From positions 1 to 16,749 of the forward strand of contig CAJTPH010000053.1 in assembly GCA_910578215.1 (NCBI GenBank): a DNA stretch of 16,749 nucleotides. Direction: 5' to 3'. The number at the start of each line of letters is the position of its first letter. The first letter of the stretch is position 1. Made by a program: the position numbers and the translations under genes. Positions 1-6,791 of this stretch are shown piece by piece. Origin of the DNA: an uncultured Acetatifactor sp. Lineage in GTDB: Bacteria; Bacillota; Clostridia; Lachnospirales; Lachnospiraceae. Under the pieces are notes generated by a model. It did no database searches, was not told the DNA's origin, and was given only the letters and a program-made list of their open reading frames with translations.

Positions 1-1
1 T

Positions 2-676
2 CGTCTGGCGGCTTTTGCGCTGCTGTCCGAAATTCCCTTTGATCTTGCCACCAAGGGAGAGCTTTTTTATATGGGGTATCAGAATGTATATTTTACCCTT
101 CTGCTGGGGCTGCTGGCGCTGTGGGGAATCAACTGGCTGGGGCAGCATGAGCTTCCCGGGGCTGTGCGGGTGATTTCAAATGTGACCGGCATACTGATGC
201 CGGGCGTATATTTAATGGCGCTGACCTGCAATATGTTCAAGGGAGACTTGAAAAGTCTTTTTGTTACGGGGGTGGCCGGCGCTTTGGCGGCAGCCGTGGC
301 ATTGCTGATATACAGGGCTGTCAGGGGAGAGCAGCGTGCACAGCTTTTTTGCGCGGAGCTGACCGTGCTGACGTTCTGTATGTGCGCGGCGGAGGCTCTG
401 ATGACGGACTATGCGGGTATGGGGGTATTGACCATCGGAGTCATGTACTTTTTCAGAAGGAAAAAGGTGCTCTCCATGCTGGCGGGCTGTATTGTGCTTA
501 CGATAATGAGCTTTAGCGAGATAACGGCTTTCTTTGCCCTGATTCCCATAGCTTTGTATAACGGCAGCAGGGGGCTTAAAATGAAATATTTTTTCTACGC
601 CTTTTATCCGGTGCATTTGGCGCTGCTGTATATTATATGTGTGTGGATGGGGCTTGGTCAGGTGGCAATGCCGTAA
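2..676 (+). CDS. TraX family membrane protein, 5' truncated by the window edge
   Basis: This is the C-terminal 224 residues of an integral membrane protein; the frame is already open at base 2. Two stretches resemble the TraX family: LLSEIPFDLA next to QNVYFTLLLGLLALWG near the start of the visible part, and FYAFYPVHLALLYIICVW at the C-terminus. TraX of the F plasmid acetylates pilin; chromosomal Firmicute homologues are membrane acyltransferase-like proteins whose substrates are not known. About six hydrophobic segments are visible. The first ATG in frame (71) lies inside the conserved region, so it is not the real start. The next gene begins 155 nt downstream, with only a weak terminator-like hairpin between. 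The family call is from remembered motifs; the substrate is unknown. Confidence 0.8.
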   Translation, partial: RLAAFALLSEIPFDLATKGELFYMGYQNVYFTLLLGLLALWGINWLGQHELPGAVRVISNVTGILMPGVYLMALTCNMFKGDLKSLFVTGVAGALAAAVALLIYRAVRGEQRAQLFCAELTVLTFCMCAAEALMTDYAGMGVLTIGVMYFFRRKKVLSMLAGCIVLTIMSFSEITAFFALIPIALYNGSRGLKMKYFFYAFYPVHLALLYIICVWMGLGQVAMP

Positions 677-728
677 AGATATTGAGATAACGAAAAAGCT
701 CCAAATGAAAAAGCTATGAATAAAAAAG

Positions 729-757
729 TCCGCTGCGCAATGAGCAGACGGAATTTT
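729..757 (+). terminator. Weak terminator-like hairpin after the TraX gene
   Basis: TCCGCTGC (729-736) can pair with GCAGACGGA (744-752) with one bulged base, followed by ATTTTCTT. The T-run is short and interrupted, so termination would be partial at best. Confidence 0.3.
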
Positions 758-831
758 CTTCCCCAAGGGGGCGTCGGAGAACAGAGAGCGGAACAAGTTC
801 ACCCAGGCGTGAACGGGAATAGGAGGACAAA

Positions 832-1560
832 ATGCTGGAGGTTATAGGTCTTACAAAAAAATACGGAAGTACCTTGGCGGTGGATGACGTAGGCTTTGCG
901 GTCCCGGACGGAAAGGTAGGAATCCTGCTGGGACCTAACGGGGCAGGCAAGTCCACCGTCATCAAAAGCATCGCGGGGCTGCTGCGCTATAAGGGAACAG
1001 TGCGTATTCAGGGGCTGGATTCCAGGACGGTTGAGGCTAAAAGATGCTTTGCCTATGTGCCGGAGCTTCCATATATGTATGAGGCACTGACCATAAGGGA
1101 GCACATGGAATTTATTACAAGGGCATATGGGCTGACTGTGCCTGAGGAGGAGATTCAGGCACTTTTTGAAACCTTCGAGCTGACCGACAAGCAGGATAAG
1201 CTTGGAAACGAATTGTCCAAGGGTATGATGCAGAAGGTGAGTATTTGCTGTGCACTGGTTATAAAACCCAAGGTCATTTTATTGGATGAGCCCATGGTTG
1301 GCCTGGACCCGGCGGCGATCAAGGAGCTGAAGCAGGTTATTTTAAGACTCCGGGACGAAGGGTGTACCGTTTTGATCAGCACTCATATGCTGGAGATGGT
1401 GAAGGAGCTGTGGGATGTCACCTTTGTGATGGATAAGGGCAGGATATTGGGAACGTATCCCCGGGAGAGCGTGGCGGACGAGGACCTGGAGGAGTTGTTT
1501 TTCAAGGTGACGGGCTGTTCCGGGAAGGGCGGGCCGTCAAGCGTGGAGGAAGCGCAATGA
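832..1560 (+). CDS. ABC transporter ATP-binding protein
   Basis: This 242-aa cytoplasmic ATPase powers the membrane protein encoded immediately downstream. The Walker A motif GPNGAGKST is at residues 34-42, the signature motif LSKGMMQK near 128, Walker B VILLDEPMVGLDP near 150, and the H-loop STH near 183. The Q-loop position reads YVPELPYMY, with Glu where Gln is usual. The start is set by AGGAGG at 822-827, six to seven bases before the ATG. The gene ends in ATGA, shared with the start of the permease, so the two are translationally coupled. Length and motif spacing fit ABC-2 type exporters of Firmicutes. The transported substrate cannot be read from the sequence. Confidence 0.95.
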   Translation: MLEVIGLTKKYGSTLAVDDVGFAVPDGKVGILLGPNGAGKSTVIKSIAGLLRYKGTVRIQGLDSRTVEAKRCFAYVPELPYMYEALTIREHMEFITRAYGLTVPEEEIQALFETFELTDKQDKLGNELSKGMMQKVSICCALVIKPKVILLDEPMVGLDPAAIKELKQVILRLRDEGCTVLISTHMLEMVKELWDVTFVMDKGRILGTYPRESVADEDLEELFFKVTGCSGKGGPSSVEEAQ

Positions 1561-3128
1561 GAGCTGTTATTTACCTGTACAGGAAGAATCTGAAGAACCG
1601 TATAAAAATTGCTTTACGTAAGCCAATTACCTACTTTTTTCTAATTTTGATTGCCTTTTACCTGTTTGCGCTGCCTTTTTCATTGAAAATGGTTGTGGAG
1701 CAGTTTTCATTGAATTCGTCCGAGGGAATGGCGGCGGTGCTGACAGTGTTTGCTTTCTGGAGTCTTCCGGCAAATATAATCGCCTATGCCAAGAGAAAGG
1801 GGCTGGTCTACCGAAGCAGCGACGTGCACTTTATGTTCCCTTCCCCGGTTTCGCCCAAGGCTGTGCTTCTTTATGCCCACCTAAAGACGTTGTTTATGCA
1901 GCTCCTGATGAATCTTTTTGCAGTGGTTTATGGCGGTATCCTGTTCCATGTGGAGCCGTGGAGGCTGGCGGTTTATTTCATTTTTTCCATAATGGCGGAA
2001 AATCTCCTTGAGGGAAGCCTTATGATGCTGCTTTACGGCAGCGAGCGGTTGAATGAGAAGTTTCGGCGGCTGGTGGTAAAGGCGGCATACGGCATGGCAG
2101 GCATCTTTATTTTGATAGGTCTGGTTATTTATCTCAGAGAGGGATTCAGCTGGGCCAGCGTGACGAAATTTCTGCATTCCGGAGCGGTTCAGCTGGTGCC
2201 GCTGGCGGGCTGGTATATTGCGGTGATACATTTGCTGTTTATGGGGGCGACAGTGTACAGCGTGACAGGAACGGTTCTCTATTGTCTGACGTTCTGCCTG
2301 GTGGTTGCCGCGGCGTGGCGCATGAAATGTACGGGGGACTATTATGAGGACGCGGTGAAATTTTCGGAGGATTACGAGGAGGTCCTTGCCAGCCGCAGGC
2401 AGGGAAATATGGATAAAAGGCTGGGAAAGAAGAAGCGCTTTGGAAAGGCGCAGGTCAGGTGGAAGGGCGGCGGCGCAAGGGCGCTGTTTTACAGGCAGCT
2501 TCTGGAATACAAAAAGACCAGATATTTTATATTTGACATAAATACCCTTATAGCCGCTTTGGGCGGGGCGGGAATCGCCTGGTTCTATGTCAGGGAGGGC
2601 GGTTTTGGCGATTTTTCGCCCTATGTGCTACCGGCGGTTTCCGCCTATCTGATTTTTATCTTTACGGCCATGAACGGGAAGTGGTCAAAGGAGCTTGGCT
2701 CGCCCTATACCTATATGCTTCCGGATAATCCCTTCAGCAAGCTGATCAATGCCACCGGAATACAGCTTTTGCAGGGGGTGATAAACGGATGCCTGCTTGT
2801 CCTGCCGGGAGCGTTTGTCATGAGGCTTTCGCCCTGGGTAACCGTGCTGTGCGTGGTTTTTTACGCGGGCATGTATGCCAACAAGCTGTATGCGTTAGCC
2901 GTGGCTCAGGTGATCGCGGGCAGCGCCCTGGGAAGGACGGGAAGGCAGCTTGTGCAGCTTATGATACAGAGCGCGGTTATCCTGATGGCGTTGGCAGGCG
3001 CCGTTATAGGTAATCTGCTGGGGACGGTAGTGTCCTCCTATATACTTATGGATTTTACACTGCTTTTATGTACCGCGATCTTTATGGTGATTGCGGCGCT
3101 GAACTTTTACAGGATGGAAACCGTCTAA
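1557..3128 (+). CDS. ABC exporter permease, large multi-spanning type
   Basis: This 523-aa membrane protein has roughly ten to twelve hydrophobic segments, among them residues 24-46 and a dense block after residue 430. Between the two halves (about 265-315) lies a charged cytoplasmic stretch rich in Lys, Arg and Glu. Size and layout resemble the putative ABC exporter permeases found next to a single ATPase in Clostridia. It starts at an ATG overlapping the TGA of the ATPase gene by 4 nt, and the pair should form a complex with two ATPase subunits (family knowledge). Its TAA overlaps the stop codon of the opposite-strand mntP gene by 4 nt, with no terminator between them. The substrate is unknown. 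Confidence 0.85.
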   Translation: MRAVIYLYRKNLKNRIKIALRKPITYFFLILIAFYLFALPFSLKMVVEQFSLNSSEGMAAVLTVFAFWSLPANIIAYAKRKGLVYRSSDVHFMFPSPVSPKAVLLYAHLKTLFMQLLMNLFAVVYGGILFHVEPWRLAVYFIFSIMAENLLEGSLMMLLYGSERLNEKFRRLVVKAAYGMAGIFILIGLVIYLREGFSWASVTKFLHSGAVQLVPLAGWYIAVIHLLFMGATVYSVTGTVLYCLTFCLVVAAAWRMKCTGDYYEDAVKFSEDYEEVLASRRQGNMDKRLGKKKRFGKAQVRWKGGGARALFYRQLLEYKKTRYFIFDINTLIAALGGAGIAWFYVREGGFGDFSPYVLPAVSAYLIFIFTAMNGKWSKELGSPYTYMLPDNPFSKLINATGIQLLQGVINGCLLVLPGAFVMRLSPWVTVLCVVFYAGMYANKLYALAVAQVIAGSALGRTGRQLVQLMIQSAVILMALAGAVIGNLLGTVVSSYILMDFTLLLCTAIFMVIAALNFYRMETV

Positions 3129-3703
3129 AGGGGAAGCCAGGCCAAAAGCCCAAGGTGCTCTAAAAGTATCTTGAGACCCATGACGATCAATATGACGCCT
3201 CCTGCAAGCTCTGCCCTGGACTTGTATTTTATGCCGAACACATTGCCCGCTTTTACGCCGGCGATGGAGAGCAGGAAGGTGACGACGCCGATAAACAAGA
3301 CTGCGGGAAGGATCGCCACCTTCAGGAAGGCATAGGTGACTCCTACTGCCAGTGCGTCGATGCTGGTGGCGACGGCAAGCATAAGCATGGTTTTTATATC
3401 CACGGAATCGTTTGCCTCGCAGCCCTCATCCCCGGAAAGAGCCTCCTTTATCATATTTGCGCCGATCAGGGCCAGCAGTACAAAGGCGATCCAGTGATCG
3501 ATGGCAGTGACATACCGCTCAAAGCGGCTGCCCAGAAGATAGCCGATGGCGGGCATCAGCGCCTGGAAGCCTCCGAACCAAAGCCCGATTATCAGGGCTT
3601 TTTTCATGGAGAGCTTTTTCATGGCAAGCCCTTTGCAGACAGATACGGCAAAGGCGTCCATGGACAAGCCTACCGCGGTGACAAAAAGTGTGAACAGACT
3701 CAT
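3125..3703 (-). CDS. mntP: Manganese efflux pump MntP
   Basis: This 192-aa protein of six predicted membrane segments exports Mn(II). The two half-repeats carry the family's acidic motifs SMDAFAVS (Asp16) and SIDALAVG (Asp116), as in MntP/YebN (formerly DUF204). A His/Asp/Glu/Cys-containing loop at residues 91-102 separates the halves. The start is the ATG at 3703, preceded by GAGGAG at the right distance. An in-frame ATG at 3847 is rejected because it lies inside the riboswitch and would add 48 residues without family character. The gene stands alone behind its own promoter and Mn riboswitch, which independently supports the function. It is convergent with the ABC permease gene. Confidence 0.93.
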   Translation of the reverse strand: MSLFTLFVTAVGLSMDAFAVSVCKGLAMKKLSMKKALIIGLWFGGFQALMPAIGYLLGSRFERYVTAIDHWIAFVLLALIGANMIKEALSGDEGCEANDSVDIKTMLMLAVATSIDALAVGVTYAFLKVAILPAVLFIGVVTFLLSIAGVKAGNVFGIKYKSRAELAGGVILIVMGLKILLEHLGLLAWLPL

Positions 3704-3746
3704 GATTTTCTCCTCGATTAAGTAAAAATTTTCGGAAGAAGCCGTC

Positions 3747-3793
3747 AAAAAACTCATGAACAATCTGTCTGTATGTTCAGATTGTCCATGAGT
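3747..3793 (-). terminator. Riboswitch-controlled intrinsic terminator of mntP
   Basis: On the minus strand a 16-bp stem (arms 3778-3793 and 3752-3767, one G-U pair) with a 10-nt loop is followed by six U residues. Its 5' arm contains CTCATGG, the same bases needed for the 3' side of the aptamer closing stem, so terminator and folded aptamer are mutually exclusive. Confidence 0.85.
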
Positions 3794-3893
3794 CTCATTA
3801 TCGCAATCGTTGAATTGCTTCGGTAATACCAGATGAAAAGCCATCATTATGTTGATATTACCACAGCCAAGGCTGCCAACTACTCCCTCACAG
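3786..3893 (-). promoter_or_regulatory. yybP-ykoY manganese riboswitch
   Basis: The mntP leader contains the conserved GGGAGUAG block shortly after the 5' end and AUCAACAUAAUGAUG further on, as in the yybP-ykoY class, which binds Mn(II). The closing stem P1 pairs CUGUGAG (3893-3887) with CUCAUGG (3792-3786), seven base pairs. The 3' strand of P1 is also part of the terminator stem. Mn binding should stabilise P1, prevent terminator formation and switch mntP on, in line with known members upstream of Mn exporters. Confidence 0.9.
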
Positions 3894-3907
3894 GAACTGT
3901 GTCATAA

Positions 3908-3936
3908 ATCATAAATGATTTGTGCAGTTTTGTCAA
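3908..3936 (-). promoter_or_regulatory. Promoter of the mntP riboswitch transcript
   Basis: On the minus strand TTGACA (3936-3931) and TATGAT (3913-3908) are separated by exactly 17 nt. The expected transcript start near 3901 falls eight bases before the aptamer. Confidence 0.85.
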
Positions 3937-3938
3937 TC

Positions 3939-3967
3939 AAAAAAGCACCGAGGTTTCGGCGCTTTTT
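3939..3967 (-). terminator. Intrinsic terminator of the cold-shock gene
   Basis: A GC-rich hairpin (GCGCCGA / TCGGTGC with a 4-nt loop) lies between an A-run and a U-run on the minus strand, 26 nt after the csp stop codon. It could also work on the plus strand because both sides carry A/T runs. Confidence 0.85.
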
Positions 3968-3992
3968 GGTTTGTTTTGTGTGCCAGAGAAGA

Positions 3993-4208
3993 TTAAGCTA
4001 CAACAGAAACGTTGGTAGCGCGAATCTTGCTGCTGTTCTGAGGATCGCACTCGGTATCGAAAGTAACCTTCTGGCCTTCCTCAAGGGACTTGAAGCCCTC
4101 AGCATTGATAGCGGAGAAGTGTACGAATACTTCCTCGCCGGTTGCATCGTTGGTGATGAAACCATAACCCTTCTGTGCATTAAACCACTTAACTGTACCG
4201 TTGTTCAT
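3993..4208 (-). CDS. Cold-shock protein, CspA/CspB family
   Basis: This 71-aa single cold-shock domain protein binds single-stranded RNA and DNA and acts as an RNA chaperone. The RNP1 motif KGYGFI is at residues 13-18 and RNP2 VFVHF at 27-31. The opening NGTVKWFN is typical, and the length matches the family (65-75 aa). The start is ATG at 4208 with GGAGG just upstream; an in-frame ATG at 4280 would extend the protein into the leader hairpin and is rejected. The gene has its own promoter, a leader of about 150 nt and its own terminator, so it is a single-gene transcript. Which csp paralogue it is cannot be told. Confidence 0.95.
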   Translation of the reverse strand: MNNGTVKWFNAQKGYGFITNDATGEEVFVHFSAINAEGFKSLEEGQKVTFDTECDPQNSSKIRATNVSVVA

Positions 4209-4269
4209 TTTGGTACCTCCTTCATAAAAGTAATGATATTGATAATATGGTGATTCTAAAACGTAGGAC

Positions 4270-4332
4270 AAAAAAATCACATATTTTTGTAAACCATCAT
4301 TAAAAGTAACAATGACTTACAAAAATATGTGA
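4270..4332 (-). terminator. Terminator-shaped AU-rich hairpin in the csp leader
   Basis: Perfect 16-bp inverted repeat, arms 4317-4332 and 4277-4292, with a 24-nt loop; on the minus strand the second arm runs directly into seven U residues (4276-4270). It lies between the csp promoter and the csp ribosome binding site, so it has the form of a leader attenuator. The stem has few G-C pairs, so its stability should depend strongly on temperature (inference). Confidence 0.7.
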
Positions 4333-4363
4333 GTTCAATGACTTTCATTTAGAATACGACTGT

Positions 4364-4393
4364 AGTATAGCACCATTCCTTATGAAATGTCAA
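4364..4393 (-). promoter_or_regulatory. Promoter of the cold-shock gene
   Basis: On the minus strand TTGACA (4393-4388) and TATACT (4369-4364) are spaced by 18 nt. Transcription would begin near 4357, giving a leader of roughly 150 nt before the csp start codon. Confidence 0.8.
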
Positions 4394-4551
4394 TCTTTTT
4401 TTTTATGTATACAAGAAAATTATTTTGGGAAAAATAACCGTACATAAAAAACAAAACAACCGCGGCATTTGTCAGGCGGTTGCGCCGGCATCAGCCGGGC
4501 ACTTTGCCGGGGAATAAAGAGTGCGCGGAGAAGCGCGAGGGAGGTATAGGC

Positions 4552-5181
4552 ATGGTATTAAATTTGATTTGGGTCGTGACTGCGGCAGTGGTAGGGCTTT
4601 TGATGGGAAGACTGACCATGTACAGAAAGAGAGATGCCGAGGAGGCGGAACAGACGGAAGAAACCGCACAGCCGGTACAGGCGAAAAGGCAGCATGCCAG
4701 GCGGGGCAGAGGCAGCAGGCAGGAGGAAGATATGGAAGGGTGGTCCGTGGGCAGCCCGGTTTCAGGGGAGGTGACGGAGCACAGCGAGGGGGATCATCCC
4801 ACGGTTGTCATTCACTCGGACAGCAATCGGCTGTATGCCCCCGCAGGCGGAAAAATAACGCGTCTGTTTCCCATGGGGAACGCCATGCTTTTTACCACGG
4901 AGTTTGGGGCGGAGCTGTTTATTCAGGCGGGAAAAACGGAGGATGAGCTTTTGAACAGGTATTACCGTCCCAAGATCGTTCAAAACGAGGTGGTGGGAAA
5001 GGGCAAGCTCCTCCTGGAATTTGACAGGCAGGGGCTGGAGGCGGAGGGAGTTGTCCCGGACGTCTCGGTCTGTGTGGAGCATTACGGCTCCGGCGGCGCT
5101 GTCAGGATGACCAAGAGAGAGCGGGTAAAGACGGGGGAGGAAATACTGAAAATGCGGGAGCGCGCCGTGTTCGACGTATAG
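4552..5181 (+). CDS. Membrane-anchored PTS EIIA-Glc-like protein lacking both active-site histidines
   Basis: This 209-aa protein has an N-terminal membrane segment (residues 3-18), a charged Glu/Gln/Arg-rich linker (about 24-62) and a C-terminal domain resembling glucose-type PTS EIIA: GSPVSGEV near 67, LYAPAGGKITRLFP at 94-107, and GKLLLEF at 151-157. In true EIIA the two histidines at the phosphorylation site occur in KHA and LIHIG. Here the matching positions read GNA (Asn110) and LFIQAG (Gln125), so phosphotransfer by the normal route is not expected. The start at 4552 follows GGGAGG with 7-nt spacing; the frame extends upstream to 4480 but that part is not protein-like. No PTS EIIB or EIIC gene is nearby. 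A regulatory or scaffolding role is inference. Confidence 0.8.
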   Translation: MVLNLIWVVTAAVVGLLMGRLTMYRKRDAEEAEQTEETAQPVQAKRQHARRGRGSRQEEDMEGWSVGSPVSGEVTEHSEGDHPTVVIHSDSNRLYAPAGGKITRLFPMGNAMLFTTEFGAELFIQAGKTEDELLNRYYRPKIVQNEVVGKGKLLLEFDRQGLEAEGVVPDVSVCVEHYGSGGAVRMTKRERVKTGEEILKMRERAVFDV

Positions 5182-5200
5182 CGCATTTATGCGGTACAGG

Positions 5201-5224
5201 CGGAAAGGAGGGATATGAACACAA
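5201..5224 (+). other. Orphan ribosome binding site and start codon cut off by the IS3 remnant
   Basis: AAGGAGG and an ATG at 5215 follow the EIIA-like gene as if a second gene of the operon began here. The frame ends after 30 residues and enters transposase-derived sequence around 5222. This may be the beginning of a gene truncated by the insertion; alternatively the site is fortuitous. Confidence 0.4.
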
Positions 5225-5519
5225 GATGGGTCTGCGCTCCATCGTCCGCCCCAAAAAGCCGGGGACAAAGGCGGGCGGCAGGCCCTGGATTCACAGCCGG
5301 GGGTTAAAGAGGGACTGATTCTGCACAGCGACCAGGGGAACCAGTACACATCAAAAGCATTTGTGGAATTCTGTGAATCTTCCGGTGTGACCCAGAGCAT
5401 GAGCAAAGCGGGCTACCCGTACGATAATGCGCCGATGGTCCGGTACTTCAACACCCTGAAGAACGAATGCATCAATCTGTATGGATTCAGGACGGAGGAG
5501 CAGATGCACCAGACAGTTT
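5222..5519 (+). pseudogene. IS3-family transposase (OrfB) remnant, frameshifted and truncated
   Basis: Two pieces of an IS3-type DDE transposase are recognisable. The first, GLRSIVRPKKPG from 5228, matches the segment before the integrase core. After an internal deletion and a change of frame, the second (about 5282-5519) reads LILHSDQGNQYTS, then AGYPYDNAPMVRYFNTLKNE and YGFRTEEQMHQTV. The catalytic Glu of the DDE triad normally follows NAPM; here it is Val, so the core would be dead even without the other damage. The first catalytic Asp is missing with the deleted part, and the C-terminal end is cut off at about 5519, where base composition drops to AT-rich. No terminal inverted repeats were found. 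Confidence 0.85.
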
Positions 5520-5746
5520 TTGTTGGTTGGACATTTTATTATTTGGGATATCGATATGGGTGGTTGATAGTAATTAGCCAATTTGCTGTTGTTCCACTAT
5601 ACTACTTATTCTTTGGATTATGGAAAAGCAATTATTTATTAGTTGGAATTGCTTTATTTTTCATAATCCATACTATTAACGGATTTATGAAATTTATAAT
5701 TTGGAAAGTAGTGTTAAGAAAACTCCTATTTATTGGGAGAACATAG
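5520..5746 (+). pseudogene. AT-rich membrane protein tail fused to the IS remnant
   Basis: The frame of the transposase fragment runs on for about 75 residues of unrelated hydrophobic sequence with two or three membrane segments (WLIVISQFAVVPLYYLFFG and LLVGIALFFIIHTI among them) and a basic tail. Base composition changes sharply at the junction. The most likely reading is the 3' end of a foreign membrane protein gene whose 5' part was lost, joined in frame to the IS fragment by chance. No family is recognised, and there is no ribosome binding site at the junction. A terminator follows at 5774. Confidence 0.55.
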
Positions 5747-5773
5747 ACAGAAAAATGAATATTGTTTACCTTT

Positions 5774-5815
5774 AGGTAGCGGTTATCTTAACAGACAATC
5801 AGCTACCTTTTTTAT
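5774..5815 (+). terminator. Intrinsic terminator
   Basis: AGGTAGC (5774-5780) pairs with GCTACCT (5802-5808), followed by a T-rich run. It closes the truncated membrane protein transcript. Confidence 0.75.
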
Positions 5816-5859
5816 TTCAGAAACTACCAACACAGCACAGAAAGAATGAGGTATCAGAA

Positions 5860-5970
5860 ATGATTGAGAACAACAACGAAGCAAGCAGAAACTTAGAAAA
5901 GGCATTGCAGGCATTGGAACAGGCAAAACAGCGTGTGGCCAACGAAAAGAAAAAGCAGAACGAGAGCTGA
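5860..5970 (+). CDS. Small coiled-coil protein of conjugative-element type, possibly DUF3847-like and shortened
   Basis: This 36-aa reading frame is almost entirely charged and helical, with the pattern ASRNLEKALQALEQAKQRVA, followed by a lysine-rich end. It resembles the N-terminus of small accessory proteins found near mobilisation genes in Firmicute conjugative transposons (DUF3847 type, from memory). Those proteins are longer, so this copy is probably truncated. A GAGG sequence lies about 9 nt upstream of the ATG. Just after it, GGAGGGAGG precedes a GTG at 6016 that opens only 17 codons, perhaps another broken gene start. Function is unknown; the identification is tentative. Confidence 0.45.
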   Translation: MIENNNEASRNLEKALQALEQAKQRVANEKKKQNES

Positions 5971-6094
5971 CAGCATAACAGGCAACAGAACAAAACGGAG
6001 GGAGGAAGAAATTTAGTGAGAATACAATTGAACTATGAGCATGATTGTGGTATTCTGTTCAAAATATAAATTGGCATTATTGAGGTTGAACGAA

Positions 6095-6634
6095 ATGAAA
6101 GTTTTAGTGATGAATTGTAGTCCTGTCAGAGATGGTGCAACGGCAGAAATAGTAAATATAATTTCTAAATGTCTAAAGGACCGATATGATGTCAGAAATA
6201 TATGTATAGATGATTTTAGTATTAGTTTTTGTAAAGGGTGTAGAACATGCCATAATACGGCTAAATGTGTTCAGCCTGATGATGTTGATAAAATCATTGA
6301 AAACTATGAGTGGGCAGATGTCATCATATCAGTATCACCTTCTTATTGGGCAGACATTCCCGGACAGTTTAAAGTTTTTATTGATAGGTGTACGCCTTGG
6401 TGTAATACCCATGAGCCACATGCAACCTTAAGCACTGGAAAGAAAGGCTATGTAGTGGCATTAAGAACAGGAACAAGCATGAGAGAATGTCAGCGCATTT
6501 TTGAAAGTATTGAACATTTTTACGGGCATTTAGAGATTGAATGTTGTGATAGATTAGGTTTATGTTCAGTGGAATATAAAGATGCAGTGGAACAAAGGAA
6601 AGGTGAAATTGTAGAATTTTGCAATAAGATTTAA
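6095..6634 (+). CDS. Flavodoxin-fold NAD(P)H-dependent oxidoreductase
   Basis: This 179-aa cytoplasmic protein matches the NADPH-dependent FMN reductase / iron-sulfur flavoprotein family. Residues 1-15 give the first beta strand and the FMN phosphate loop (MKVLVMNCSPVRDGATAE). A four-cysteine cluster CKGCRTCHNTAKC (Cys46, 49, 52, 58) is followed by DD, and SPSYWADIPGQFKVFIDR at 81-98 is the flavin-contacting segment typical of the family. The start at 6095 follows a modest GAGG; an upstream in-frame ATG at 6035 adds 20 unrelated residues. The gene is much more AT-rich than the surrounding chromosome and sits among mobile-element remnants, so it was probably acquired. Whether the cysteines bind an Fe-S cluster is not proven; electron donor and substrate are unknown. 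Confidence 0.85.
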   Translation: MKVLVMNCSPVRDGATAEIVNIISKCLKDRYDVRNICIDDFSISFCKGCRTCHNTAKCVQPDDVDKIIENYEWADVIISVSPSYWADIPGQFKVFIDRCTPWCNTHEPHATLSTGKKGYVVALRTGTSMRECQRIFESIEHFYGHLEIECCDRLGLCSVEYKDAVEQRKGEIVEFCNKI

Positions 6635-6689
6635 CTAAATGCTAATTGTCGGCTAACAATTACCATAATTACAACTGAATAAGTAATAT

Positions 6690-6714
6690 AGCGTCAGAGC
6701 GTATAGAAAACTGA
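6690..6714 (+). repeat. Degenerate direct repeat, upstream copy
   Basis: AGCGTCAGAGCGTATAG followed by AAAACTGA closely matches 7647-7670 on the far side of the Rpn-like gene, with about four differences. The downstream copy is the left half of that gene's terminator; this copy lacks the matching right half. Confidence 0.6.
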
Positions 6715-6736
6715 GAGAAGTTTACGGAAAATTCGG

Positions 6737-6765
6737 TTTTCAAAAGACATTGTCTGATGTATAAT
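6737..6765 (+). promoter_or_regulatory. Likely promoter of the Rpn-like nuclease gene
   Basis: TTTTCA (6737-6742) and a perfect TATAAT (6760-6765) are separated by 17 nt, ending 26 nt before the proposed start codon. The -35 box is poor, so this rests mainly on the -10 box. Confidence 0.5.
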
Positions 6766-6791
6766 AAAAGCAGTGGAAGAAGGTGTTATTT

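Noticed and set aside
3704..3847. 48-residue N-terminal extension of MntP from an ATG at 3847
   Set aside because: It overlaps the riboswitch and terminator, while ATG 3703 has a perfect ribosome binding site and a typical MntP N-terminus.
4209..4280. 24-residue N-terminal extension of the cold-shock protein
   Set aside because: Cold-shock proteins begin at the MNNGTVKWFN position, which has GGAGG before it; the extension reads through leader sequence.
4459..4490. AACCGC / GCGGTT inverted repeat, terminator-like on the minus strand
   Set aside because: The stem is short with a long loop and there is no minus-strand gene upstream for it to terminate.
4480..4551. Upstream start for the EIIA-like gene
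   Set aside because: ATG 4552 follows GGGAGG and begins the membrane anchor; the extra residues are unlike protein sequence.
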